Part shown: in pieces, positions 8,962 to 17,127 of the stretch
How the letters are laid out: each line of letters begins with the position of its first letter
Numbering within the stretch: position 1 is the first letter of the stretch
From: Thiomicrorhabdus heinhorstiae
GTDB lineage: Bacteria; Pseudomonadota; Gammaproteobacteria; Thiomicrospirales; Thiomicrospiraceae
Assembly: GCF_013391765.2 (NCBI RefSeq)
Contig: NZ_JACBGI020000004.1
Span: 93,905-157,904 of the forward strand
DNA: 64,000 nt
Direction of reading: 5' to 3'
Translations under genes and position numbers: made by a program
Notes under the pieces: generated by a model
What the model was told of the DNA's origin: nothing
Databases searched by the model: none
What the model saw: the letters and a program-made list of their open reading frames with translations, nothing else

Positions 8962-11418
8962 ATGACAAATTTGGTGATAGTCGAGTCCCCAGCGAAAGCG
9001 AAAACCATAGAGAAATACCTCGGCAAAGGTTTTACCGTAAGATCCAGTTACGGTCATATTCGCGATATACAGAAAAAAGGGATGGGGATTGATATTGCAA
9101 ATGGCTTCAGTCCGAATTATGAAATTTCCGCCGACAAGAAAAAGAATGTCGCCGAACTGAAAAAACTCGCCAAAGAGGCGGAAAGTGTCTGGTTGGCAAC
9201 GGATGAGGACCGCGAGGGAGAGGCGATCGCCTGGCATTTGGCCGAAGCTCTCAATCTGGATGTTTCTAATACCCGTCGAATCGTTTTTCATGAGATTACC
9301 AAGCCGGCGATTGAAGCTGCGGTTGCGGCTCCGCGTACAGTCGATATGGATCTGGTCAACGCACAGCAGGCGCGACGCATTCTGGATCGTATTGTCGGTT
9401 TTGAGCTTTCACCGATTCTATGGAAGAAAATTCGTACCGGCCTTTCTGCCGGGCGAGTGCAATCTGTTGCGGTACGCCTGATTGTTGAAAGGGAAAAAGA
9501 AATCGAAGCTTTTGAAGCCGGTTTCTCATTCCGTGTTCAAGGCAAGCTGGTCTTATTGGACGATCAGGGCCTCGAGACTGGTGAAGTGGAAGTAAAACGC
9601 AGTGCCACTTTCGACAACGAAGAAGATGCGACCGCCTTTTTGCAAGCGGTTTCAGCGGCGAATCTGAGTGTTTTATCTCTGGAAGAAAAACCGGCCAAGC
9701 GTAGTCCTAAAGCGCCGTTTACCACTTCGACTTTGCAGCAGGAGGCGGCTTCGAAACTCGGTTTTTCGGTCAAGCAAACCATGATGATTGCCCAGCGTCT
9801 GTACGAGTCCGGGAAAATCACCTATATGCGTACCGACTCGGTGAATTTATCGGAAGTGGCCATTGCTCAGGCACAGCAGTCGATCGAGAGTGCTTACGGG
9901 GCGGAATATGTCCATGTTCGTCGTTATAAAACCAAACAGGCTGATGCGCAGGAAGCACACGAAGCAATCCGCCCGACCGATTTCAATGTCCAGGAAGTGA
10001 CCGGTGAACGTAACGAGCAGCGTTTGTATCAGTTAATTTGGCGACGAGCGATTGCTTCGCAGATGGCGGACGCCCAATTGATGCGTACTTCCGTTGATAT
10101 TGCAATTGATTCTCTGCCGAGTGATAAACTGACGGCAAAAGGAGAGGTCATTACCTTTGATGGCTTCTTGAAAGTATACGATTTCGGCGATAAATCCGAG
10201 GAAGGCCGTTTGCCGCCGATGAAGATTGGTCAGGCATTGCAGCTCGGTTCTCTGGTTGCCAGACAGAGTTTTGCCCGCCCCCCGGCACGCTACAACGAAG
10301 CGAGCCTTGTGCGCACTCTGGAAGAGATGGGAATCGGCCGTCCGTCAACCTATGCTCCGACGATCGACACCATTCAGCAGCGCGGTTACGTGGTAAAGGA
10401 AGACCGTGAAGGGAAGCCGCGTGATTACCGTCAAATTACTTTGGATGTCGGTGGTATTCAGGCTGAGACGCTATCGGAAATGGCCGGAAGTGAAAAGAAC
10501 AAACTTTTCCCGACGGATATTGCCGGAATTGTCACCAATTTCCTGACCAAGCATTTCGGTGAAGTCCTCGATTATCAGTTTACCGCCAAGGTGGAAGACA
10601 AGTTCGACGTCATAGCTCAAGGTAATATGCCGTGGCAGACGATGCTGGACGATTTCTATAAACAATTTCATCCGAAGGTTGAAGCGGCGGAAGACGTTTC
10701 ACGTGAGGAAGCCGGTCAGGCCCGACTGTTGGGGAATCATCCCGAAAGCGCTTTACCGATGTACGTCAAGATCGGTCGTTTCGGGCCTTATGTGCAGATC
10801 GGTGATGGCGAAAACGATGAGAAACCGACTTTCGCCAGTCTGATGCCGGGCCAGAAAATGGATCTGATTACGCTGGATGATGCTTTGGAATTGTTCAAAT
10901 TGCCGCGTGAAGTCGGTTTAATGCCGGAATCTTATTCGGCGCAGGCGGTTGACGGCACGCTCTTCGCGGTGGAAAAAGGTCAGAAGCTGATCGCCAAGCA
11001 GGGGCCTTTCGGACCTTATTTGGAATACGGGCCTAAATGCTATGCGCCGATTAAGGGGTTTGATCCGCTGAATATTACCTTGGAAGAGGCGGCAGCGTTG
11101 GTGGAAGCGAAAATTCAGGCGGAAGCCGATAAGATCGTAAAAACGTTTCCGGGTACCGACGTCAAAATTCTTAAGGGACGTTGGGGACCTTATATTACCG
11201 ATCTGGTTACCAAGAAAAACGCGAAAATCGCTAAGGATGAAGATGCGCTGCAGTTAAGTCTGGAAGAGTGTCAGAAGCGTTTGGATGAAGCGCCGGAACC
11301 GAAGAAACGCGGTCGGGCCGCTGCCAAAAAAGCTCCTGCGAAAAAGGCGCCGGCAAAGAAAGCTGCTGCAAAGAAAACCCCGGCTAAAAAAACAACTGCC
11401 AAAACTAAAAGTTCCTAG
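8962..11418 (+). CDS. topA: DNA topoisomerase I
   Basis: An 818-residue type IA topoisomerase that relaxes negative supercoils. The Toprim domain opens with LVIVESPAKAKTIEKYLG and has the acidic metal site DEDREGEAIAWHLAE. The active-site Tyr is in YMRTDSVNLS. The C-terminal third carries Topo_C_Rpt-type repeats (IGRFGPYVQIG, QGPFGPYLEYG, GRWGPYITDL) instead of four-Cys zinc ribbons. It ends in a tail of about 35 residues of Lys/Ala/Pro repeats (AKKAPAKKAPAKKAAAKK), a histone-H1-like basic tail probably used for DNA contact. A monocistronic unit is likely, with 280 bp upstream and a possible terminator downstream. Confidence 0.97.
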   Translation: MTNLVIVESPAKAKTIEKYLGKGFTVRSSYGHIRDIQKKGMGIDIANGFSPNYEISADKKKNVAELKKLAKEAESVWLATDEDREGEAIAWHLAEALNLDVSNTRRIVFHEITKPAIEAAVAAPRTVDMDLVNAQQARRILDRIVGFELSPILWKKIRTGLSAGRVQSVAVRLIVEREKEIEAFEAGFSFRVQGKLVLLDDQGLETGEVEVKRSATFDNEEDATAFLQAVSAANLSVLSLEEKPAKRSPKAPFTTSTLQQEAASKLGFSVKQTMMIAQRLYESGKITYMRTDSVNLSEVAIAQAQQSIESAYGAEYVHVRRYKTKQADAQEAHEAIRPTDFNVQEVTGERNEQRLYQLIWRRAIASQMADAQLMRTSVDIAIDSLPSDKLTAKGEVITFDGFLKVYDFGDKSEEGRLPPMKIGQALQLGSLVARQSFARPPARYNEASLVRTLEEMGIGRPSTYAPTIDTIQQRGYVVKEDREGKPRDYRQITLDVGGIQAETLSEMAGSEKNKLFPTDIAGIVTNFLTKHFGEVLDYQFTAKVEDKFDVIAQGNMPWQTMLDDFYKQFHPKVEAAEDVSREEAGQARLLGNHPESALPMYVKIGRFGPYVQIGDGENDEKPTFASLMPGQKMDLITLDDALELFKLPREVGLMPESYSAQAVDGTLFAVEKGQKLIAKQGPFGPYLEYGPKCYAPIKGFDPLNITLEEAAALVEAKIQAEADKIVKTFPGTDVKILKGRWGPYITDLVTKKNAKIAKDEDALQLSLEECQKRLDEAPEPKKRGRAAAKKAPAKKAPAKKAAAKKTPAKKTTAKTKSS

Positions 11419-11426
11419 TCAAAGTG

Positions 11427-11480
11427 CAGAGAGCAGTCTTGATTTTCAAACGGCTGTTCTCTGATTACCCGATTTTTTAA
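11427..11480 (+). terminator. Possible rho-independent terminator after topA
   Basis: A stem of CAGAGAGCAGTC (11427-11438) pairs with GGCTGTTCTCTG (11452-11463) at 10 of 12 positions. A T-run follows about 9 nt later (GATTTTTTAA). The gap before the T-run makes it less canonical. Confidence 0.45.
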
Positions 11481-11625
11481 TTCTCTTAATCTTGTAACAA
11501 TGCCGCTAAGCGCTTGGGTTTCATTTTCATTTCATTCCTAAGGGAATTCCTTCGCAATTACATTCGGATTTTTAGTAAAATGTAACGTTTGAGTTTTCCT
11601 TTTCCTGACCTAATAGAGACAGTGC

Positions 11626-13386
11626 ATGAAGCAGCAAATTGCGCAGATTTTGAGCGAAGTCGTTCAAGAACTAAAACAACAGCAAATTATTCCGCAAGAC
11701 TTAAGCCCAAATATTAATATCGAGAATGCTCGAGACAAGAGCCACGGGGACTTTGCGACCAATTTGGCGATGATGTTGACTAAGGCTGCCGGCATGCCGC
11801 CACGCGATCTGGCGCAACAGATTGTCTCTTTGATCGGCGAGCGTTCGGTAATTAAGAAAGTTGAAATTGCCGGGCCAGGGTTTATCAACTTTTTCGTTGA
11901 CGATTCCGCCAAGTTTCAGGTGGTTGCCGAGGTGTTGGAGAAGCAGGATCAGTTCGGTCGCGGTAATGTAGGACAGGGGCGTTCGGTTTTGGTTGAGTTC
12001 GTATCCGCCAACCCGACCGGACCTCTTCATGTCGGCCATGGTCGCGGAGCAGCCTATGGGGCGAGTGTTGCTAACCTGTTAGATGCGGCCGGTTTCCGTG
12101 TTTCCAGAGAGTATTATGTCAACGATGCCGGTCGACAAATGGATATTCTGGCGACCTCGGTCTGGCTGCGTTATCTGTCTAAATGCGGTGAAGAGCTGGT
12201 TTTCCCTTCCAACGCTTATCAGGGTGATTATATTTTGGAAGTTGCCGATCAGGTACATGAGCAATATGCCGATACCTTGAAACGCACCTCATTGGAAGTT
12301 TTCGCCGGTGTTACGCCGGATGAAGGTCAGGAAAACGGTGATAAAGAGAAACATATCGACGACTTGATCGCCAAGGCGAAAAATCTACTGGGCAACCACT
12401 ATTTGGAAGTGTTCCAGATTGCCGTTGACGCAATCCTTTCCGATATTAAAGACGACCTTAGCGGTTTTAAAGTCAGTTTTGATAACTGGTTCTCTGAGCG
12501 CTCTTTAATGGATTCTGGTGTGATTGATGCCGCAATTGAGAAGTTGCAAAAGGCGGATAAAATTTACGAAAAAGGTGGTGCTTTATGGTTCCGTTCCACC
12601 GATTACGGTGATGAAAAAGACCGAGTGGTCGTCCGTGATAACGGTTTAAAAACTTATTTTGCCTCCGATATTGCTTATCACTTCAACAAGCTGGAACGCG
12701 GCTTTGATATTTTGATCGATATCTGGGGCTCGGATCACCACGGTTATATTCCGCGTGTTAGAGCGGCGATGGAAGCGATGCAGACAGATCCGGAAGCTTT
12801 GAAAGTTCTTCTGGTGCAGTTTGCCGTTCTGTATCGCGGAGGAGAGAAGTTAGCCATGTCGACGCGTAGCGGTCAGTTTGTGACTCTGCGTGAACTGCGT
12901 GAAGAGGTCGGTGCGGATGCCGCGCGTTTCTTCTACGTACAACGCAAATCCGAACAGCATATGGATTTTGACCTGGATCTGGCCAAATCGCAGTCCAACG
13001 AAAACCCGGTGTATTATATTCAGTATGCGCATGCACGTATTTGCCGGGTTCTGGAGCAGGCCGAAGAGAAAGGTTATACATTGGATCTGCAGGCCGGTTT
13101 GGAGAATCTGTCTTTGCTGGTTGAAGAACACGAAACCCAGCTGGCTGTTGAACTGGCGAAATTTCCGGAAATTATTTCCCGCGGTGCTCTGGCATATGAA
13201 CCGCATCAGATTGCGTATTATCTGAAAGATTTGGCACACGCATTGCATTCATACTACAACGCCAGCCAATTTATCGTTGAGGATGATAACCTCCGTCAGG
13301 CTCGTTTGACGCTGATTGTTGCCGTTCGCCAAGTACTGCAGAATGGTTTGACTATTTTGGATGTTTCCGCACCGCAATCCATGTAA
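11626..13386 (+). CDS. argS: Arginyl-tRNA synthetase
   Basis: 586 residues, a class I synthetase. The N-terminal Arg-tRNA-synt-N domain ends before EFVSANPTGPLHVGHGRGA, which contains the HIGH-type signature (HVGH). Later come IWGSDHHGYIPR and the SMSTRSGQFVT-like segment AMSTRSGQFVTLREL. The C-terminal DALR anticodon-binding domain follows NENPVYYIQYAHARI. It charges tRNA-Arg. The gene ends 20 bp before the SPOR-domain gene, so the two are probably co-transcribed. Confidence 0.97.
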   Translation: MKQQIAQILSEVVQELKQQQIIPQDLSPNINIENARDKSHGDFATNLAMMLTKAAGMPPRDLAQQIVSLIGERSVIKKVEIAGPGFINFFVDDSAKFQVVAEVLEKQDQFGRGNVGQGRSVLVEFVSANPTGPLHVGHGRGAAYGASVANLLDAAGFRVSREYYVNDAGRQMDILATSVWLRYLSKCGEELVFPSNAYQGDYILEVADQVHEQYADTLKRTSLEVFAGVTPDEGQENGDKEKHIDDLIAKAKNLLGNHYLEVFQIAVDAILSDIKDDLSGFKVSFDNWFSERSLMDSGVIDAAIEKLQKADKIYEKGGALWFRSTDYGDEKDRVVVRDNGLKTYFASDIAYHFNKLERGFDILIDIWGSDHHGYIPRVRAAMEAMQTDPEALKVLLVQFAVLYRGGEKLAMSTRSGQFVTLRELREEVGADAARFFYVQRKSEQHMDFDLDLAKSQSNENPVYYIQYAHARICRVLEQAEEKGYTLDLQAGLENLSLLVEEHETQLAVELAKFPEIISRGALAYEPHQIAYYLKDLAHALHSYYNASQFIVEDDNLRQARLTLIVAVRQVLQNGLTILDVSAPQSM

Positions 13387-13407
13387 TTGAGAGGTATAGT
13401 CTTGTCT

Positions 13408-14073
13408 ATGGCCCGTGATTATCGACATCGACACGCCGCACCTAGGCAGGCCTATCAGCGTCGTTCACAGCAAAAAGCCGTGCAGACGCAAAGCAGTTCG
13501 TCGAAGTGGATCTGGTTCGGCGGTTTCATGGTTTCTTTCGGTCTGCTGTCCGGTTATTTTATTGCCGATCACTTTGTGACGCTGGGTCTGAAATCCGGTA
13601 ACGATAGTCAGAAAGTGAGCATTTTCGATCAGTCGACGAATGAAAAGAGTGCAAGTTTGCTAAATCCTGGGACGCAGTCTCAGCCTCTCGAAGTAGAGGC
13701 TCTGAAAGTTCCAAGTATGGAAGAGAAGCTGCCGCCGCAAGAAGAATTAAAGTCTCCGTACCGTTTTTACGATGATCTGGTTGAGCAAAAAATGCATGTC
13801 GATGCCGAACCTCTGTCGGTGCAGCTCGATGCCCCTTACTATGTTATCGCCGGTACTTTCGGTTCGATGGAAGTGGCCAGAAAGGAACAGGCCCGTTTGG
13901 CCAAGTATGGTCAGATCGTTGATTTGACGGAGTATAAAACGGCGACTCGTACCTATTACCGCTTGAGAATCGGTCCTTTCACGGACCGGCTGATTTTGAA
14001 CAAGCGTAGAAACGAGTTACGCAGATTGGGTGTGGATACGCTTAAAGTCAAAGCACCCGTGGCGGACAAATAA
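13408..14073 (+). CDS. SPOR domain-containing protein (FtsN-like)
   Basis: About 221 residues. A basic cytoplasmic N-terminus (RDYRHRHAAPRQ) precedes one transmembrane helix (WIWFGGFMVSFGLLSGYFIA), a low-complexity linker and a C-terminal SPOR domain (YYVIAGTFGSMEVARKEQAR ... YYRLRIGPF). SPOR domains bind denuded peptidoglycan at the septum, and a gene behind argS with this layout is usually annotated FtsN/SPOR. The start is uncertain: GAGAGG at about 13389 suits a TTG at 13402 by spacing, while the ATG at 13408 is the conventional choice. Confidence 0.8.
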   Translation: MARDYRHRHAAPRQAYQRRSQQKAVQTQSSSSKWIWFGGFMVSFGLLSGYFIADHFVTLGLKSGNDSQKVSIFDQSTNEKSASLLNPGTQSQPLEVEALKVPSMEEKLPPQEELKSPYRFYDDLVEQKMHVDAEPLSVQLDAPYYVIAGTFGSMEVARKEQARLAKYGQIVDLTEYKTATRTYYRLRIGPFTDRLILNKRRNELRRLGVDTLKVKAPVADK

Positions 14074-14152
14074 TTAAAAACGGTTATTTTTAGGTTTTTA
14101 TTGTACGTAAAATTATGTATATTGGTTGTGGGGCAAAACAAGGAGCTTGGCA

Positions 14153-14398
14153 ATGATTCAACCAAATCACTTAGAAGAAGCGGCAAAAAAGATTGCCGAT
14201 TTGATTCCGCAAGGATTTGGCGGATTTCCGGATGATCTGAAAGATCAGATTAAAGCATTGCTTGCTAAGAGCTTTGAAAAGATGGATTTGGTGAGCCGTG
14301 AAGAATTCGACCGCCAAACTGCCGTTTTGCAGAAAACCCGCCTTAAACTTGAAGCGCTGGAGAAGCGCTTGGACGAATTGGAAAACCGCGAAATTTAA
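14153..14398 (+). CDS. ubiK: Ubiquinone biosynthesis accessory factor UbiK
   Basis: 81 residues from the ATG at 14153, which is preceded by AAGGAGC. It shows the BMFP fold: an amphipathic N-terminal helix (EEAAKKIADLIPQGF) then a C-terminal coiled coil (TRLKLEALEKRLDELENRE). UbiK is a membrane-associated partner of UbiJ in the aerobic ubiquinone complex. It lies 13 bp before comM, as in many gammaproteobacteria. Confidence 0.88.
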   Translation: MIQPNHLEEAAKKIADLIPQGFGGFPDDLKDQIKALLAKSFEKMDLVSREEFDRQTAVLQKTRLKLEALEKRLDELENREI

Positions 14399-14410
14399 GC
14401 GGATCCGGCG

Positions 14411-15976
14411 ATGACGACATTGGCCCGCTTGTACAGCCGTGCAATAGACGGTTTGCAAGCCCCTCCGGTCAGTGTCGAAGTTCATATCAGCAACGGTTTG
14501 CCGGCGTTTAATATTGTCGGCTTGCCGGAAGCATCTGTTAAAGAGAGCAAAGAACGTGTTCGCAGTGCTCTGATCAGTAGTGGTTTCACTCTCCCTCCTA
14601 AACGAATTACCGTTCACCTCGGACCGGCCGATCTTCCTAAAAGCGGCGGACGCTACGATTTAGCGATTGCCATGGGAATTCTGATTGCCAGCGCGCAAAT
14701 CGAAGGTGATTTCCCTGAAGATTTCGAGCTGTATGGCGAATTGGCGTTAAGTGGAGAAATCCGTTATATACAGGCGATTTTACCGGCGATTATTGCTGCC
14801 CGAAAGCAGGGGGCTGTTTGTATTTTGCCGACAGAAAATGCCGATGAGGCAGGATTAATTCTTGCACAAACTGAAGACGATCTTGCCATTTATGCCGTCG
14901 ACAATCTACTGGATGTCATTCGTTTGCAACAGGCCATTCTGAGAAATGGCAGAAATCAAAATGACGTTGCGGCGATTTCTCCGACGGATGCGTTTGATGA
15001 AAGAGCTGACGACAGCAATGCAATCGATTTGTCCGATGTAAATGGCCAGCTGCAAGCCAAACGAGTGCTGGAGATTTGTGCCAGCGGAGGACATTCTCTG
15101 TTGATGGTTGGTCCGCCTGGTGCAGGAAAGAGTATGTTGGCCGAGCGATTGGTTACGCTGCTGCCTGTTTTGACGGCTCAGGAAGCGATCGAGCAGGCGG
15201 TCATTCAATCGGTTGCAGGCAGGATGGTACCACCGGATAAATTCAGACAAAGACCGTTTGTGCACCCGCATCACACGGCATCGGCAGTTGCACTGGTCGG
15301 TGGAGGGCGAATTCCAAAACCCGGGGCGGTGACTCTAGCTCATCGAGGCGTACTGTTTTTAGATGAACTTCCTGAGTTTCAGCGATCTGCACTGGAGGCG
15401 TTAAGAGAACCGATTGAATCAGGAAAAGTCATGATAAGCCGTGCCAATGCGCAAGTTGTCTATCCAGCCAAAAGTTTAGTTGTGGCGGCTATGAACCCGT
15501 CGCCGAGCGGATTTTTTCCGGATGATCCGCTTGGTCGCTGTCGTGATACCCCTGATCAAATTGCGCATTATCAGAAGAAAATTTCCGGTCCGATTCTGGA
15601 TCGAATCGATTTGCATCTGGAATTGCCGCCGGTGGATGCCAAATCGTTGTTGTCTAGACCGGAGATAGATCAAAACGAGACGAGTGCCAACGTTCGACAG
15701 AGAGTAGAAAAATGTCGGCAGCTACAGTATCAAAGGCAGAGTTGCCTTAATTCGGAATTGGACAGTCGTTTGTTACAGAAATCTGTGGTGCTGGATGCTT
15801 CAGGAAAACGCCTGCTAGAGTCGGCGATTGATCGTCTGGGTTTTTCAGCGAGATCTTATCATCGGCTGTTGCGGGTAGCGAGAACCTTGGCTGATATGGC
15901 CGGTAGTGAGAATGTGACTGTCGACCACCTTGCCGAAGCCATCGGTTATCGAACGCTGGATTTAAAAAAGACTTAG
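14411..15976 (+). CDS. comM: YifB/ComM family Mg-chelatase-like AAA+ ATPase
   Basis: 521 residues. The N-terminal ChlI-like domain (VEVHISNGLPAFNIVGLPEA) is followed by a Mg-chelatase AAA+ core with Walker A GPPGAGKSML, Walker B VLFLDELPEF and the arginine-finger region, then a C-terminal lid domain (RSYHRLLRVARTLADMAG). ComM is a hexameric helicase that helps branch migration when transforming DNA is integrated. With dprA in the same window it supports natural-transformation capacity. It ends directly against the convergent HD-GYP gene, leaving no intergenic space. Confidence 0.93.
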   Translation: MTTLARLYSRAIDGLQAPPVSVEVHISNGLPAFNIVGLPEASVKESKERVRSALISSGFTLPPKRITVHLGPADLPKSGGRYDLAIAMGILIASAQIEGDFPEDFELYGELALSGEIRYIQAILPAIIAARKQGAVCILPTENADEAGLILAQTEDDLAIYAVDNLLDVIRLQQAILRNGRNQNDVAAISPTDAFDERADDSNAIDLSDVNGQLQAKRVLEICASGGHSLLMVGPPGAGKSMLAERLVTLLPVLTAQEAIEQAVIQSVAGRMVPPDKFRQRPFVHPHHTASAVALVGGGRIPKPGAVTLAHRGVLFLDELPEFQRSALEALREPIESGKVMISRANAQVVYPAKSLVVAAMNPSPSGFFPDDPLGRCRDTPDQIAHYQKKISGPILDRIDLHLELPPVDAKSLLSRPEIDQNETSANVRQRVEKCRQLQYQRQSCLNSELDSRLLQKSVVLDASGKRLLESAIDRLGFSARSYHRLLRVARTLADMAGSENVTVDHLAEAIGYRTLDLKKT

Positions 15977-17065
15977 CTATCGATCGGGATTTTTGGCAGC
16001 GATTTTTTCCAAATCGTCTTTAAGTGAGATAAACAGATCGACAAGGATTTCCTGGAAGTGGCTGCCTCTGCCTTCCTGGATGATTTCCAGCGCCTTGTCG
16101 GAGCTGAATGCCTTTTTGTATGGTCGTTCGCTGGTCAAGGCGTCATAGACATCCGCTAAAGCCATTAAACGGGCTGGAAGAGGGATTTGCTCGCCTTTCA
16201 GGCCTTGAGGGTAGCCGCTTCCATCCCATTTTTCGTGGTGGCTTAAAGCGATCTGCTGTGCGATTTCAAGAAAGTCTCCGCTTTCTCCCATGTTCAGGGA
16301 AGCTTGATGCAGTATTTCATAGCCCTTTTGAGAATGCGTTTTCATGATTTCGAACTCTTCACTGGTGAGTTTTCCGGGCTTTAACAGTATGTTATCGGGA
16401 ATATTGATTTTACCGATGTCGTGCAGTGGTGCGGATTGGGTGATAATTTCAATTTTGGATGGTGAGAGCTGGCTGCGGAATTGCGGTGTTTGAGCAGCCG
16501 CTTTGGCGAGAAGCTGTACATAATCCTGAGTTCTCTGGATATGGTTGCCGGTACATTCGTCGCGAAATTCTGCCAGCGAAGTCATAACAAAGATCGTACT
16601 GTCCTGCAATCGCTGAATTTCATTCAAGCGCTTCTCCACCTGTTCTTCCAGGTTTTGATTATGCTGTTGGAGCTTCTGCTGTGCAAAGTGCAGTTTGATT
16701 TGGGTTTCGATGCGGGCGAGTAATACTCGGGGGTTAAGAGGCTTGGAAACAAAGTCGTTGGCGCCTAATTTCAAACCTTTTTCTTCGTCTTCGGGCTGAT
16801 TCTTGGCTGTGAGGAATAATATCGGCGTATCTTTCGTTTCAGGATTACTGCGGATGCGTCTGCAGACTTCATAACCATCCATTTCCGGCATCATGATATC
16901 CAGAAGAATTAAATCCGCCGGGTAGGTTTGCAGAATTTCCAAAGCTTTGAGACCGTTGGTTGCAATCTTGATTTCATATAACGGGCTAAGCAGCTCTATC
17001 AACAATTTTAAATTAGCGGCAGTATCGTCAACGCATAGCAGTTTGGGGTGTATTTGCGAGTCCAT
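15977..17065 (-). CDS. Response regulator with HD-GYP c-di-GMP phosphodiesterase domain
   Basis: 362 residues: a receiver domain (1-125, D56 in LILLDIMMP), a coiled-coil linker (HNQNLEEQVEKRLNEIQRL) and an HD-GYP domain. The HD pair is in SAPLHDIGKINIPD, and HHEKWDGSGYPQGLKG carries the GYP motif. It should hydrolyse c-di-GMP when phosphorylated. It lies 62 bp downstream of the hybrid kinase on the same strand, so the kinase probably controls it through its HPt domain. Catalytic motifs look intact. Confidence 0.93.
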   Translation of the reverse strand: MDSQIHPKLLCVDDTAANLKLLIELLSPLYEIKIATNGLKALEILQTYPADLILLDIMMPEMDGYEVCRRIRSNPETKDTPILFLTAKNQPEDEEKGLKLGANDFVSKPLNPRVLLARIETQIKLHFAQQKLQQHNQNLEEQVEKRLNEIQRLQDSTIFVMTSLAEFRDECTGNHIQRTQDYVQLLAKAAAQTPQFRSQLSPSKIEIITQSAPLHDIGKINIPDNILLKPGKLTSEEFEIMKTHSQKGYEILHQASLNMGESGDFLEIAQQIALSHHEKWDGSGYPQGLKGEQIPLPARLMALADVYDALTSERPYKKAFSSDKALEIIQEGRGSHFQEILVDLFISLKDDLEKIAAKNPDR

Positions 17066-17127
17066 GATCTAAACCCTGATGTTTGTTACACTATACATAG
17101 TATATTAACGTAATATTAAGAAAGTAA

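Noticed and set aside
8869..9291. Minus-strand open frame across the topA start
   Set aside because: It overlaps the start of topA, whose protein motifs are unmistakable, and it has no recognisable domain.
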